64,000 bases of DNA, taken from contig NZ_RCZP01000003.1 of the NCBI RefSeq assembly GCF_006438825.1, positions 248,001 through 312,000 of the forward strand, written 5' to 3'. Positions 40,623-48,299 of the stretch are shown here, in pieces. Numbering within the stretch: the stretch's first letter is position 1; every line of letters starts with the position of its first letter. This stretch comes from Muricoccus nepalensis (GTDB taxonomy: Bacteria > Pseudomonadota > Alphaproteobacteria > Acetobacterales > Acetobacteraceae). The translations under genes were made by a program, and so were the position numbers. The notes beneath the pieces were generated by a model. The model saw only the letters and a list, made by a program, of their open reading frames with translations. It made no database searches and was not told where the DNA came from.

Positions 40623-42161
40623 CTAGCGCAGCCGCAGGTCCTGCACCCGCACCAGCCCGTCCGGATGGGCCCGCAGCCCCTCCAGCCGCGACGAGGCCCC
40701 GTGCAGCACCCGCGAGTGCCAGAGGTAGATGTAGGGGCGATCGCGCAGCAGCACGCGCATCGCCGCCTCGTAGGCCGCGGCGCGGCGCGCCGGGTCCACG
40801 CTCGTGCGGCCCTCGCGCAGCGCGGCATCGGCCTCGGCGGAGCAGTACCTGCCGCCGTTCAGGCTCTCCCCGCAGGCGTTGAAGCCCCAGAGGTTGCCGT
40901 CGAGGTCGACGCGCCCCGACCAGGCGATCAGCAGCGCCTCGAAGTCGCCTGCCGTCCATTGCCGCAGCAACGTCGCCGTCTCGACGAGCTGCAGCTCGAC
41001 CTCGATCCTGGCCTCGGCCGCCATCGCCTGGATGACCTCCGCCGCCTGGGTGTACTCGCTCGTGTTCGGCACGGAGAGGCGGAGCTTCGCGCGGCCCTCG
41101 AAGCCGGCCTCGCGCAGGAGCGCCCGCGCGCGGGGAAGGTCCCGCCCCGGCACGGGCAGGGCGGCCACGTAGTTCGGGCTCGCCGGCGAGGCCGACTGGT
41201 TGCCCGGCAGGTACTGGCCATCGAAGGCGACCTGCACGAGGGCCTGGCGGTCGATCGCGCGCTCCAGCGCCTCGCGCGCCCGCGGGTCGCGGCCAAAGGG
41301 CGTCGCGGCGCGCGGCCCGTTCGCGACGTTCACCGCGATGTAGACGCTGTTCAGGCTCGGCGCGGCCGCGATCCGCACCCGGCGGTCGGCGCCCAGCTCC
41401 GGCAGGTCCGTCGCGGCCACGCGCTCGGCGACGTCGAGCGTCCCGGCGCGGAGGTTCGCGGCCGTGACCGTGCTGTCGGTGATGGGGCGGTAGACCAGCC
41501 GGTCGACGTGGATCCGCGCCGCGTCCCAGTAGCCCGCGAAGCGCTCGAGCTCGATCCGGTCCTGCGCCACGCGGCGCACGAAGCGGAAGGGGCCGGCGCA
41601 GAGGGGCTCGCGCGCGAAGTCCTGGTTCACGCGCCCCGCCGCGCCCGGCGAGACGATCATCCCCGCGCGGTCGGACAGGGCGGCGAGCAGCGGCGCGAAG
41701 GGCTGCTCCAGCCGCAGCGTCACCTCCAGCGGCCCGGTGGCGACGACCTCGCGCAGCGGCCCCATCTCGCCGCGGCGGGTCGAGGCGGGCGTGTCGAGGT
41801 GGCGCCGCAGCCCCGCGGCCACCGCCGCCGCGTCCATCGCCGCGCCGTCGTGGAAGCGCACGCCCGGGCGGAGCGCGAGCACGAGGGCGCGCCCCTCCTC
41901 CTCCCACCGCCAGGCCGTCGCGAGCTGCGGCACGAGCCGCCCCTCGGCGTCGAGGTCGAGGAGCTTGTCGCACATCGCCGCGAAGACCTGCCGCGCGGCG
42001 AGGCTGCGGGAGAGCGTCGGGTCCAGCACGTCCGGGTCGCTCGCGATGCCGATCCGGAGCGTGGCGCCCGGCGCGCCCCCTTGCGCCAGGGCGGGCGTCG
42101 CCGACGGGGCAGCAAGGGCGGCGAGCACGAGGCCCGTCAGGGCGAGGCGCGGCATCCGCAT
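40623..42161 (-). CDS. Family-5 (peptide/nickel-type) ABC substrate-binding protein, orphan
   Basis: This 512-residue periplasmic binding protein has the signal peptide RLALTGLVLAALAAPSATPALA. The DppA/OppA-type blocks are TLRIGIASDPDVLDPTLSRSL, LVPQLATAWRWEEEGRALVL, RPGVRFHDGAAMDAAAVAAG and the C-terminal RDRPYIYLWHSRVLHG. No permease or ATPase follows. It is divergent from the class III aminotransferase-fold gene, with the TGATATATCA site between them, so it is probably induced with it. Ligands of this family are peptides, opines or other amide-containing compounds. Confidence 0.9.
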   Translation of the reverse strand: MRMPRLALTGLVLAALAAPSATPALAQGGAPGATLRIGIASDPDVLDPTLSRSLAARQVFAAMCDKLLDLDAEGRLVPQLATAWRWEEEGRALVLALRPGVRFHDGAAMDAAAVAAGLRRHLDTPASTRRGEMGPLREVVATGPLEVTLRLEQPFAPLLAALSDRAGMIVSPGAAGRVNQDFAREPLCAGPFRFVRRVAQDRIELERFAGYWDAARIHVDRLVYRPITDSTVTAANLRAGTLDVAERVAATDLPELGADRRVRIAAAPSLNSVYIAVNVANGPRAATPFGRDPRAREALERAIDRQALVQVAFDGQYLPGNQSASPASPNYVAALPVPGRDLPRARALLREAGFEGRAKLRLSVPNTSEYTQAAEVIQAMAAEARIEVELQLVETATLLRQWTAGDFEALLIAWSGRVDLDGNLWGFNACGESLNGGRYCSAEADAALREGRTSVDPARRAAAYEAAMRVLLRDRPYIYLWHSRVLHGASSRLEGLRAHPDGLVRVQDLRLR

Positions 42162-42205
42162 GGGGACCCTCCCGGAGGACTGGCGAAATCCTGCCCCGCC
42201 CGATA

Positions 42206-42215
42206 TGATATATCA
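42206..42215. promoter_or_regulatory. TGATATATCA palindrome, site 2
   Basis: This copy is identical to site 1, in the 78-bp region between the divergent binding-protein and aminotransferase-fold genes. It lies 45 bp and 25 bp from their starts. GATAT is repeated just before it (42202-42206). Confidence 0.6.
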
Positions 42216-42239
42216 ACCCTCCAGCAAAGGACCGCGCCC

Positions 42240-43502
42240 GTGTCCCAGGCCATCGCCGCCGCGCCGGCGCCCCTTCCTGCCCCCGCGTTGCCCCTCGACA
42301 CGGCGCTGCGCGCCCGCGCGAGCCGGGTCATCCCCGGCGGCCTCTGGGGCCACCTCAACGCCGCCCGCCTGCCCGAGGGCTACCCGCAGTTCTTCGCGCG
42401 CGCCGAGGGCTGCCGTCTCTGGGACGCGGACGGGCGGGAGTTCATCGACTTCATGTGCTCCTGGGGCCCCATCGTCCTCGGGCACCGCCACCCCGTGGTG
42501 GAGGAGGCGGCGCGCGCGCAGGCAGCGCGGGGCGACTGCCTGAACGGCCCCGCCCCGGTGCTGGTGGAGCTCGCCGAGTTGCTGGTCGCGACGATCCCGC
42601 ACGCCGAGTGGTGCCTGCTGGCCAAGAACGGCACCGACGCGACGACGAGCTGCGTCACCGTCGCCCGCGCGGAGACGAGGCGGCGCAAGATCCTCGTCGC
42701 GCGCGGCGCCTACCACGGGGCGGTGCCCTGGTGCTCGCCCTCCATCGCGGGGGTGACGGAGGAGGACCGCGCGCACCTCATCCCCTTCGACTACAACGAT
42801 GCCGCGAGCCTTGAGGCCGCGGCCGGCTGCGCGGGCGCGGACCTCGCGGGAATCATCGTCTCCGCCTTCCGCCACGACATGGGCGTCGCCCTCGAGCTGC
42901 CCGACCCCGCCTTCGCGCGCGCCGCCCGCGCGGCGGCGGACGCGGCCGGCGCCGCGCTGATCCTCGACGACGTGCGCGCGGGCTTCCGCCTCGACCTCGG
43001 CGGCTCCTGGGAGACGGTGGGCGTGCGGCCGGACCTCGCGGCCTACAGCAAGGCGATCGCCAACGGCCACGCGCTGGCCGCCGTCACCGGCGCCGAGCGC
43101 TTCCGCGACGCCGCCACGCGCGTCTTCACCACCGGGTCCTTCTGGTGCACCGCCGTGCCCATGGCGGCGGCGGTCGCCACCCTCACGGAGCTCCGTCGCC
43201 TGGATGGCCCCGCGCGGATGCGGGCGATGGGCGAGCGCCTGCGCGCGGGCCTCGACCGCCTGGCCGCGCGGCACGGGCTCGCGATCCGCAACAGCGGGCC
43301 GCCGGCGATGCCGCTGATGCAGTTCGCCGACGACCCCGGCGCCCGCCTCGGCGAGGCCTTCTGCGCGGCGGCGCTGCGGGCGGGCGCCTACTTCCACCCG
43401 CGCCACAACATGTTCCTCTCCTGCGCCCACGGCGAGGCCGAGATCGACGCGGCGCTGGAGGCCGCCGACGCCGGCTTCGCCGCCGTCGCGCGGCTCGGCT
43501 AG
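42240..43502 (+). CDS. Class III PLP aminotransferase/glutamate-1-semialdehyde aminomutase-like protein
   Basis: This 420-residue fold-type I PLP enzyme opens with RASRVIPGGLWGHLNAARLP (residues 24-43), has DADGREFIDFMCSWGPIVLGH and LLAKNGTDATTSCVTVAR for cofactor contact. ALILDDVRAGFR supplies the PLP-binding Asp and YSKAIANGHALAAVTG the Schiff-base Lys. The start is GTG at 42240 with AAAGGA about 9 bases upstream. It resembles the HemL-like branch used in amino-acid catabolism. It shares a TGATATATCA promoter region with an orphan binding protein and overlaps the next convergent gene by 4 bp. The substrate is unknown. Confidence 0.87.
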   Translation: MSQAIAAAPAPLPAPALPLDTALRARASRVIPGGLWGHLNAARLPEGYPQFFARAEGCRLWDADGREFIDFMCSWGPIVLGHRHPVVEEAARAQAARGDCLNGPAPVLVELAELLVATIPHAEWCLLAKNGTDATTSCVTVARAETRRRKILVARGAYHGAVPWCSPSIAGVTEEDRAHLIPFDYNDAASLEAAAGCAGADLAGIIVSAFRHDMGVALELPDPAFARAARAAADAAGAALILDDVRAGFRLDLGGSWETVGVRPDLAAYSKAIANGHALAAVTGAERFRDAATRVFTTGSFWCTAVPMAAAVATLTELRRLDGPARMRAMGERLRAGLDRLAARHGLAIRNSGPPAMPLMQFADDPGARLGEAFCAAALRAGAYFHPRHNMFLSCAHGEAEIDAALEAADAGFAAVARLG

Positions 43503-45082
43503 ACCGAGACCTCCCAGAAGATCGGGAAGCTGGAGCGGAGGAGGCCCTTCATCCGGCTGCGGTAGCCGGCCGGGCGCGAGAACTGGCCCCACATGAGGTT
43601 CGGCACGAGCTCGTAGGCGATCACCTGGATCTCGTCCGCGAGGCGCCGCTTCTCCTCCATCGTTCCCGCCTTGGCGAAGCGCTCGACGAGGGTCGGGATG
43701 CGCGCGTCGCAGCTCCAGCCCGGGTAGTCCGCGCAGGTGCTCGCGATGTAGAAGTGGTTCAGCGGCGAGACCATGTCGACGCCGTTGGAGTAGACGGGGA
43801 AGAGGCTCCAGCCCTGCTTGTTCGCGCGGCGCGCGAGCACGGTGCCCCAGTCCATCACCTGCTCGTCCACCGTGAAGCCCGCCTCCTTCAGCGCCTGGGC
43901 GAAGACGTTGGCCGCGGTCTGCGAGATGGAGCCCGAGACCTCCAGCATCACCACCGGCTCGCCCCTGTAGCTCGTGCGGCGAAGCATCTCGCGCGCGGCG
44001 GCCACGTCGTAGCGCGCGGGCTCCGCGCCCGCCCGCGTCTCGAGCGGCGCGTCGCACATCCAGAAGGAGTTGCAGCCGGGCTTGGCGAAGCGCGCGGGGA
44101 TGCCGATCGCCTGCATGATGCTCGACTGGTCCACGAGGTGCCAGAGCACCTTGCGCACCTCGGGGTCGGCGAAGGGGCCGCTCGCGTGGTTGAGGCGGAA
44201 GTTGCCCTGGAACATGTGGATGCCCGAGAGGCCCATCAGCTCCACGCCCCGCGCCCGCTCCAGCCGCTGGAGCTGGTCGAAGGCGAGGTACTGCACGTAG
44301 TCGACCTCGCCGGCCGAGAGGGCGCTGGCCGCCGTGCCGTCGTCGGGCATGACGCGCAGCACGAGGCTCTCGACCTTCGCGCGCTTGCCCCCCGCGAGGA
44401 AGTCCGGCGGCTCCTCGCGCGGGACGTAGAGCGGGTTGCGGGCGAGCACCATCCGGTCGCCCGCCCGCCACTCCGCCGCGCGGAAGGCGAAGGGGCCGGA
44501 GCCGACGATCTCGGTGACGCGCGCTCCGGGATCGGCGGGAAGGACGCGGGCCGGCAGCATGAAGGGCACGGGCGCGTTGGGCTTGCCCAGCACGTCCAGC
44601 AGCAGCGGGAAGGGCTCCTTCAGCGCGATCGTGAAGACCGCGGCGCTTCGCGGCTCGATGGAGGCGGTGACCGCCTGCAGCATTCGCCCCAGCGGGTCGC
44701 GCGGCATCCAGCGCCGGAGCGAGGCCACGCAGTCCGCCGCCGTCACCGGCGCGCCGTCGTGCCAGAGCAACCCGTCCCGCAGCGTGAAGGTCCAGAGGAG
44801 GCCGTCGGGCGAGCGCTCGTGGGAGCGCACCATCTGCGGCCGGATCTCCCCGTTCTCCGCCATGGCAAAGAGCGTGTCCCAGACGTGGTAGCCGAAGGTG
44901 CGCGTGATCGCCGCGGTGGTCGTGTAGGGGTCGAGGATGACGACCTCGGATTCCAGCACCAGCGTCAGCGTCCCGGCCTCCTGCGGGGCGCGCTGGGCGA
45001 GGGCGGGCCGGGCCGCGCCGCCGGCGGCGAGGGCCGCGCCGGCCCGCAAGAGGGCGCGCCGCCCCGGATCCTGCTTCAGCAT
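43499..45082 (-). CDS. Family-5 (peptide-type) ABC substrate-binding protein, orphan, Tat-like signal
   Basis: This 527-residue binding protein starts at 45082 (MLKQDPGRRALLRAG) with GGAAGGAAGA upstream; the open frame extends 29 codons further. The leader has twin Arg followed by AGAALAAGGAARPALA. DppA-type blocks are DPYTTTAAITRTFGYHVWDTL, WTFTLRDGLLWHDGAPVTAADCV and ELVPNLMWGQFSRPAGYRS. No transport partners are adjacent. It is divergent from the amidase, with a degenerate TGATATATCA site in between, which suggests capture of an amide that the amidase then hydrolyses. Confidence 0.9.
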   Translation of the reverse strand: MLKQDPGRRALLRAGAALAAGGAARPALAQRAPQEAGTLTLVLESEVVILDPYTTTAAITRTFGYHVWDTLFAMAENGEIRPQMVRSHERSPDGLLWTFTLRDGLLWHDGAPVTAADCVASLRRWMPRDPLGRMLQAVTASIEPRSAAVFTIALKEPFPLLLDVLGKPNAPVPFMLPARVLPADPGARVTEIVGSGPFAFRAAEWRAGDRMVLARNPLYVPREEPPDFLAGGKRAKVESLVLRVMPDDGTAASALSAGEVDYVQYLAFDQLQRLERARGVELMGLSGIHMFQGNFRLNHASGPFADPEVRKVLWHLVDQSSIMQAIGIPARFAKPGCNSFWMCDAPLETRAGAEPARYDVAAAREMLRRTSYRGEPVVMLEVSGSISQTAANVFAQALKEAGFTVDEQVMDWGTVLARRANKQGWSLFPVYSNGVDMVSPLNHFYIASTCADYPGWSCDARIPTLVERFAKAGTMEEKRRLADEIQVIAYELVPNLMWGQFSRPAGYRSRMKGLLRSSFPIFWEVSV

Positions 45083-45173
45083 CGCGTCTTCCTTCCTGGA
45101 CAAGGGGAGCAAGCGGTTGGCCGCGTTGGATCGCGGCGCGGGACGGGGCGCCTCCTTGGTGGGCGCCACCGGA

Positions 45174-45190
45174 CGATATATCAGATATCG
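45174..45190. promoter_or_regulatory. TGATATATCA-like site 3 inside a larger inverted repeat
   Basis: CGATATATCA (45174-45183) differs from sites 1 and 2 at the first base. It is part of CGATAT-ATCAG-ATATCG (45174-45190), with perfect 6-bp arms. It lies in the 155-bp divergent region, 92 bp from the binding-protein start and 48 bp from the amidase start. Confidence 0.5.
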
Positions 45191-45237
45191 AAGCGGCGGC
45201 TCCAGCAGGATCGGGCCGCGCCCCGAGGAGCCCGCCC

Positions 45238-46671
45238 GTGCCCGACGATAGTCCCCTCTTCCTCACGGCCGCCCAGGCCGGCGCGCTCATCCGGCGGCGA
45301 GCCCTCTCGCCTGTCGAGTACGCGGAGGCCGTGCTGGCGGCGGCCGAGCGCGCCCAGCCCCGCCTCAACGCCTTCGTCACCATCACCCGCGAGCGCGCCC
45401 TGGCCGAGGCGCGGGCGGCCGAGGCCGCGGTGATGGCGGGCGCGCCGCTCGGCCCGCTGCACGGCATCCCCGTCAGCATCAAGGACCAAGTGGACACCGC
45501 GGGCATCCGCACCACCCACGGCTCCGCCATCTTCGCCGACAACGTGCCGGCGCGGGACGATATCTTGGTGACGCGGCTGCGCGCGGCCGGGGCGGTGCTG
45601 ATCGGCAAGACCCGCCTTCCCGAGTTCGGCCACAAGGGCCTGACGGACGGCCCCTCCTTTGGCGCGACGCCCAACCCCTGGGACCCCTCCCGCACCTCGG
45701 GCGGCTCGAGCGGGGGCGCGGCGGCGGCGCTCGCCGTGGGCCTCGGCCCGATCGCGCTCGGCACGGACGGGGCGGGCTCGATCCGCATCCCCGCCGCCTG
45801 CTGCGGCGTGGTGGGGTTGAAGCCGACCCTCGGCGCGGTGCCATGGGAGTCGGCCGCGGACGCCTTCGGCAACTACACCTACGCCGGCCCCATGGCGCGC
45901 AGCGTGACGGACGCCGCGCTGATGCTGCAGGCCATCGCCGGACCCAGCCCGCAGGACCCCTGGAGCCTGGGCCGGACCGGCCTCGCCACCCTGTCGCCGG
46001 GTCTCCTCGGCGAGGACCTCTCGGGGCTCCGCGTCGGCTTCATCGAGCGCGCCGCCAACCCGCGGCTGGACCGCGACATGGAGGCCAACACGCGCGCCTC
46101 CCTTGACGCGCTCGCCGCCCTCGGCGCGGCAGTGGAGCCGGTGACCGAGGCGATCGACTGGATCGAGCTCCCGGGGCGCATGATGTACCAGGGCAACTAC
46201 GCCGTCTCGATGGCGAAGCACCTGCCGGAATGGCGCGGGCGGATGGACCCGGCGCTCCTCGCCTTTGTCGAGCGCGGCGGCGCCTTCACCCTCGCCGAGT
46301 TCCGCCAGGCGCAGTACGCGCGCACGCGCCTCTTCCGCGCCGTGCAGGCCCTGTTCGAGCGCTACGACGTGCTCGTCTCCCCCACCCTCACCCGCACGGC
46401 GCTCCCGATCGACTTCGATGCCGCGAACGACGAGGTGGAGGTCGAGGGCGAGCGCTGCGGGATCACGCGGCAGGGCTGGAGCGCCTATGTCTACCCCTTC
46501 AACCTCACGGGCCACCCCGCCCTCACCGTCCCTTCCGGCGTGGCGCGCGACGGGCTGCCGACGGCGGTGCAGATCGTGGGCCGTTGGGGCGCGGACCTCG
46601 ACGTGCTGCGCCTCGGCGCGCTGCTCGAATCGGCGCGCCCCTGGTCGGGCCGCCGCCCGCCGGCGGCCTAA
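45238..46671 (+). CDS. Amidase signature family hydrolase
   Basis: This 477-residue amidase has the Ser-cisSer-Lys triad: Lys in GIPVSIKDQVDTAGI near residue 82, and the Ser pair in RTSGGSSGGAAAALAVGLGP near 155-174 with PIALGTDGAGSIRIPAACCG following. Length is typical. The start is GTG at 45238 with GAGGAGC upstream. It hydrolyses carboxamides to acid plus ammonia or amine. Together with penicillin acylase it gives the locus two unrelated amide-cleaving enzymes, probably under one regulator. Confidence 0.92.
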   Translation: MPDDSPLFLTAAQAGALIRRRALSPVEYAEAVLAAAERAQPRLNAFVTITRERALAEARAAEAAVMAGAPLGPLHGIPVSIKDQVDTAGIRTTHGSAIFADNVPARDDILVTRLRAAGAVLIGKTRLPEFGHKGLTDGPSFGATPNPWDPSRTSGGSSGGAAAALAVGLGPIALGTDGAGSIRIPAACCGVVGLKPTLGAVPWESAADAFGNYTYAGPMARSVTDAALMLQAIAGPSPQDPWSLGRTGLATLSPGLLGEDLSGLRVGFIERAANPRLDRDMEANTRASLDALAALGAAVEPVTEAIDWIELPGRMMYQGNYAVSMAKHLPEWRGRMDPALLAFVERGGAFTLAEFRQAQYARTRLFRAVQALFERYDVLVSPTLTRTALPIDFDAANDEVEVEGERCGITRQGWSAYVYPFNLTGHPALTVPSGVARDGLPTAVQIVGRWGADLDVLRLGALLESARPWSGRRPPAA

Positions 46672-46851
46672 CCCAGCGGGCGACGAAGCGGCGCGGCACA
46701 CGGCAAGGGGCGACCGCCGGCACACCGGGGTCACGTGCCAAGCCGCCCCCCAAATTCAGTGATTGAACGTAACGATACGATTCCGCTACGCATCGGTCTG
46801 CCTAAGACGCCTGAGCGCCTGACCTTAGGAAAATTTTAGAGTTCAGCCGGC

Positions 46852-46857
46852 TACAAT
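46852..46857 (+). promoter_or_regulatory. Possible -10 element of the tad operon in the 46672-47044 gap
   Basis: The 373-bp gap before flp1 turns AT-richer from about 46760. TACAAT at 46852 resembles a -10 box, but no convincing -35 lies 16-18 bp upstream (GAAAAT-like only). Downstream, the presumed leader contains GGCAGGC (46899-46905) and GCCTGCC (46921-46927) as perfect arms, and CCAGA/TCTGG arms at 46952-46967. Confidence 0.3.
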
Positions 46858-47044
46858 CGAGTCATCCGGCGTGAAACCTCGACGAGGAAGCCGACCGGGG
46901 CAGGCGCTTCACCGACACTTGCCTGCCTGATCGATGCGTGTCGTGACACCGCCAGAAAAACCTCTGGAGGAACCTTCCGGGCAGGACGCCCTCCCCCAAC
47001 GAGTGTCCGCCACGGCGCCCGAGCGCCCTGGCCAGGAGAGCCCC

Positions 47045-47248
47045 ATGCTGCAGCACTCTTCTTCCGCCCTTCTCGTCAAGCTCGCGGTCCTGCGCGACCG
47101 CTTCTCCCGGGACCGCGAGGGCGTCACGGCCGTCGAGTACGGCCTGCTCGCCGCCCTCATCGCCGTGGTCATCATCGGCGGCGTGACCGCCTTCGGCGGC
47201 TCGCTGAACGCCTTCTTCAACGGCCTCGCCGCCAAGCTGAAGATCTGA
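47045..47248 (+). CDS. flp: Flp/Fap-type pilin, copy 1
   Basis: This 67-residue Flp pilin, the structural subunit of the Tad pilus, has a basic leader (LLVKLAVLRDRFSRDREG) ending at the prepilin-peptidase site REG-VTAVEYGLL, with the conserved Glu five residues after the cut. The hydrophobic helix LLAALIAVVIIGGVTAFGG follows, then a short polar tail ending KLKI. GGAGAG precedes the ATG. The gene leads the tad operon and is followed by an 8-bp hairpin, in keeping with high expression. Confidence 0.93.
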   Translation: MLQHSSSALLVKLAVLRDRFSRDREGVTAVEYGLLAALIAVVIIGGVTAFGGSLNAFFNGLAAKLKI

Positions 47249-47260
47249 CCGGCCGAGGGC

Positions 47261-47280
47261 GCGGGACCCTCCGGTCCCGC
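47261..47280 (+). terminator. 8-bp hairpin after flp1
   Basis: GCGGGACC and GGTCCCGC pair perfectly around CTCC, starting 12 bp after the flp1 stop. No T-tract follows. It probably stabilises the pilin message or attenuates transcription into the rest of the tad operon. Confidence 0.55.
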
Positions 47281-47415
47281 CACCCCCGCCCTCTGGCTGC
47301 CGCAAACCGGTGGACCGTCATCCCGGGCCTTCACCAGACGGCCCTCCGGGCAAGACGCCCGTCTCAACGCGTGTCCGCCGCGGCGCCGAAGCGCCTTGGC
47401 CGGGAGAACACCATC

Positions 47416-47616
47416 TTGCAACACCCTTCCTCCAGGCTTCTCGTCCGGCTCGCCATCCTGCGCGGGCGCTTCCTCCAGGACCGCGCGGGCGTCACGGCCG
47501 TCGAGTACGGCCTGCTCGCCGCCCTCATCGCCGTCGTCATCATCGGCGGCGTCACCGCCTTCGGCGAGTCGCTCAACGGCTTCTTCAACGGCCTCGCGGC
47601 CAAGCTGAAGCTCTGA
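47416..47616 (+). CDS. flp: Flp/Fap-type pilin, copy 2, non-ATG start
   Basis: This is a duplicate of the upstream pilin with the same AG-VTAVEYGLLAALIAVVIIGG core and tail (GESLNGFFNGLAAKLKL). Where copy 1 has ATG-CTG, this copy has ATC-TTG, so the ancestral start codon is lost. TTG at 47416 sits 8 bases from GGGAGA and is my preferred start (66 residues). An in-frame GTG at 47371 would give 81 residues but lacks a good ribosome-binding site. Weak initiation would make it a minor pilin. Confidence 0.85.
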   Translation: MQHPSSRLLVRLAILRGRFLQDRAGVTAVEYGLLAALIAVVIIGGVTAFGESLNGFFNGLAAKLKL

Positions 47617-47771
47617 CGGGGCGGGCGGCGGATCGTGCCGGCCCCTCCCTCCCCCTCCCCCGGCGCGCGCGCGACGCCAACGCCGCAGCGGCCGCGGGGA
47701 ATGAACAGGCCGCAAAACGCCCCCTGGCTCTCTTCATCCTTCGGCAAGCAACGGCCGGTACCATCCCCCTC

Positions 47772-48296
47772 ATGACGCCCGGTTTCCACTACTTCCTCGC
47801 CCTTGCCGCTGCGCTGCCGCTGGCAGCCGCCGCGATCTCGGACGTGGCCACCCGCACCCTGCCGGACCGCGCCGCCCTGGCGGTTGCCGCGCTCGGCCTC
47901 GCCGCGCGCCTGCCGGAGGGCGCTGCCTCCCTGCTGTGGTCGCTCGCGGCCGCCGCCGCGGTCTTCGGTGGATGCTTTCTCCTCTGGCTGCGCGGCTGGC
48001 TCGGCGGCGGCGACGCGAAGCTCCTCCCCGCCGTCGCCCTCCTGGTGCCCGCCGCGGCCGTGCCCGCCCTGCTGCTCGCGGTCGCCATGGCGGGCGGCGT
48101 CCTGGCCGTCGCCTACCTCGCCCTTCCGCACCTCCTCCCGGCCGCGCTGCCGGCGCTGCCTGGCCGCGGCGGCGCGCTGGCCGCCCGCCTGCGGGCCGTG
48201 GAGGCCCGCCGCCTGCGGCGCGGCGCCCCCCTGCCCTACGGCGTCGCCATCGGCGCCGGCGCCCTCGCCGCCACCCTGCTCGCTTCAGGACGCTGA
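47772..48296 (+). CDS. cpaA: Prepilin peptidase CpaA/TadV (A24 family)
   Basis: This 174-residue membrane aspartyl protease matures Flp prepilins. The two catalytic Asp are visible: Asp24 in AAISDVATRTLP and Asp81 in the GxGD-type motif GWLGGGDAKLLP. Five or six hydrophobic segments surround them. The size fits the short TadV type without methylase domain. No good ribosome-binding site precedes the ATG at 47772, but homology starts there. Confidence 0.9.
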   Translation: MTPGFHYFLALAAALPLAAAAISDVATRTLPDRAALAVAALGLAARLPEGAASLLWSLAAAAAVFGGCFLLWLRGWLGGGDAKLLPAVALLVPAAAVPALLLAVAMAGGVLAVAYLALPHLLPAALPALPGRGGALAARLRAVEARRLRRGAPLPYGVAIGAGALAATLLASGR

Positions 48297-48299
48297 ACC

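Larger units (their letters stand above)
46975..47616 (+). repeat. Tandem duplication of flp with its 5' leader, period 368 bp
   Basis: The stretch from about 46975 to the flp1 stop reappears 368 bp downstream and ends at the flp2 stop. Similarity includes the non-coding leader (for example TCCGGGCA, AACG-GTGTCCGCC and GCGCC-TGGCC blocks) and the ribosome-binding site, as well as the pilin gene. There is only one single-base indel in the leader and none from 47003 on. This is a recent-looking gene duplication. Confidence 0.75.

Noticed and set aside
42213-45872. A 1219-codon open frame on the minus strand across several genes
   Set aside because: It runs antisense or out of frame to the aminotransferase, binding protein and amidase, all with clear motifs. 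It has no recognisable domain and low-complexity Arg/Ala/Gly composition, as expected of a GC-rich shadow frame.
46934-47044. A 37-residue N-terminal extension of flp1
   Set aside because: The ATG at 47045 has GGAGAG at good spacing, and the resulting leader length fits Flp prepilins. The in-frame upstream region is better explained as leader RNA.
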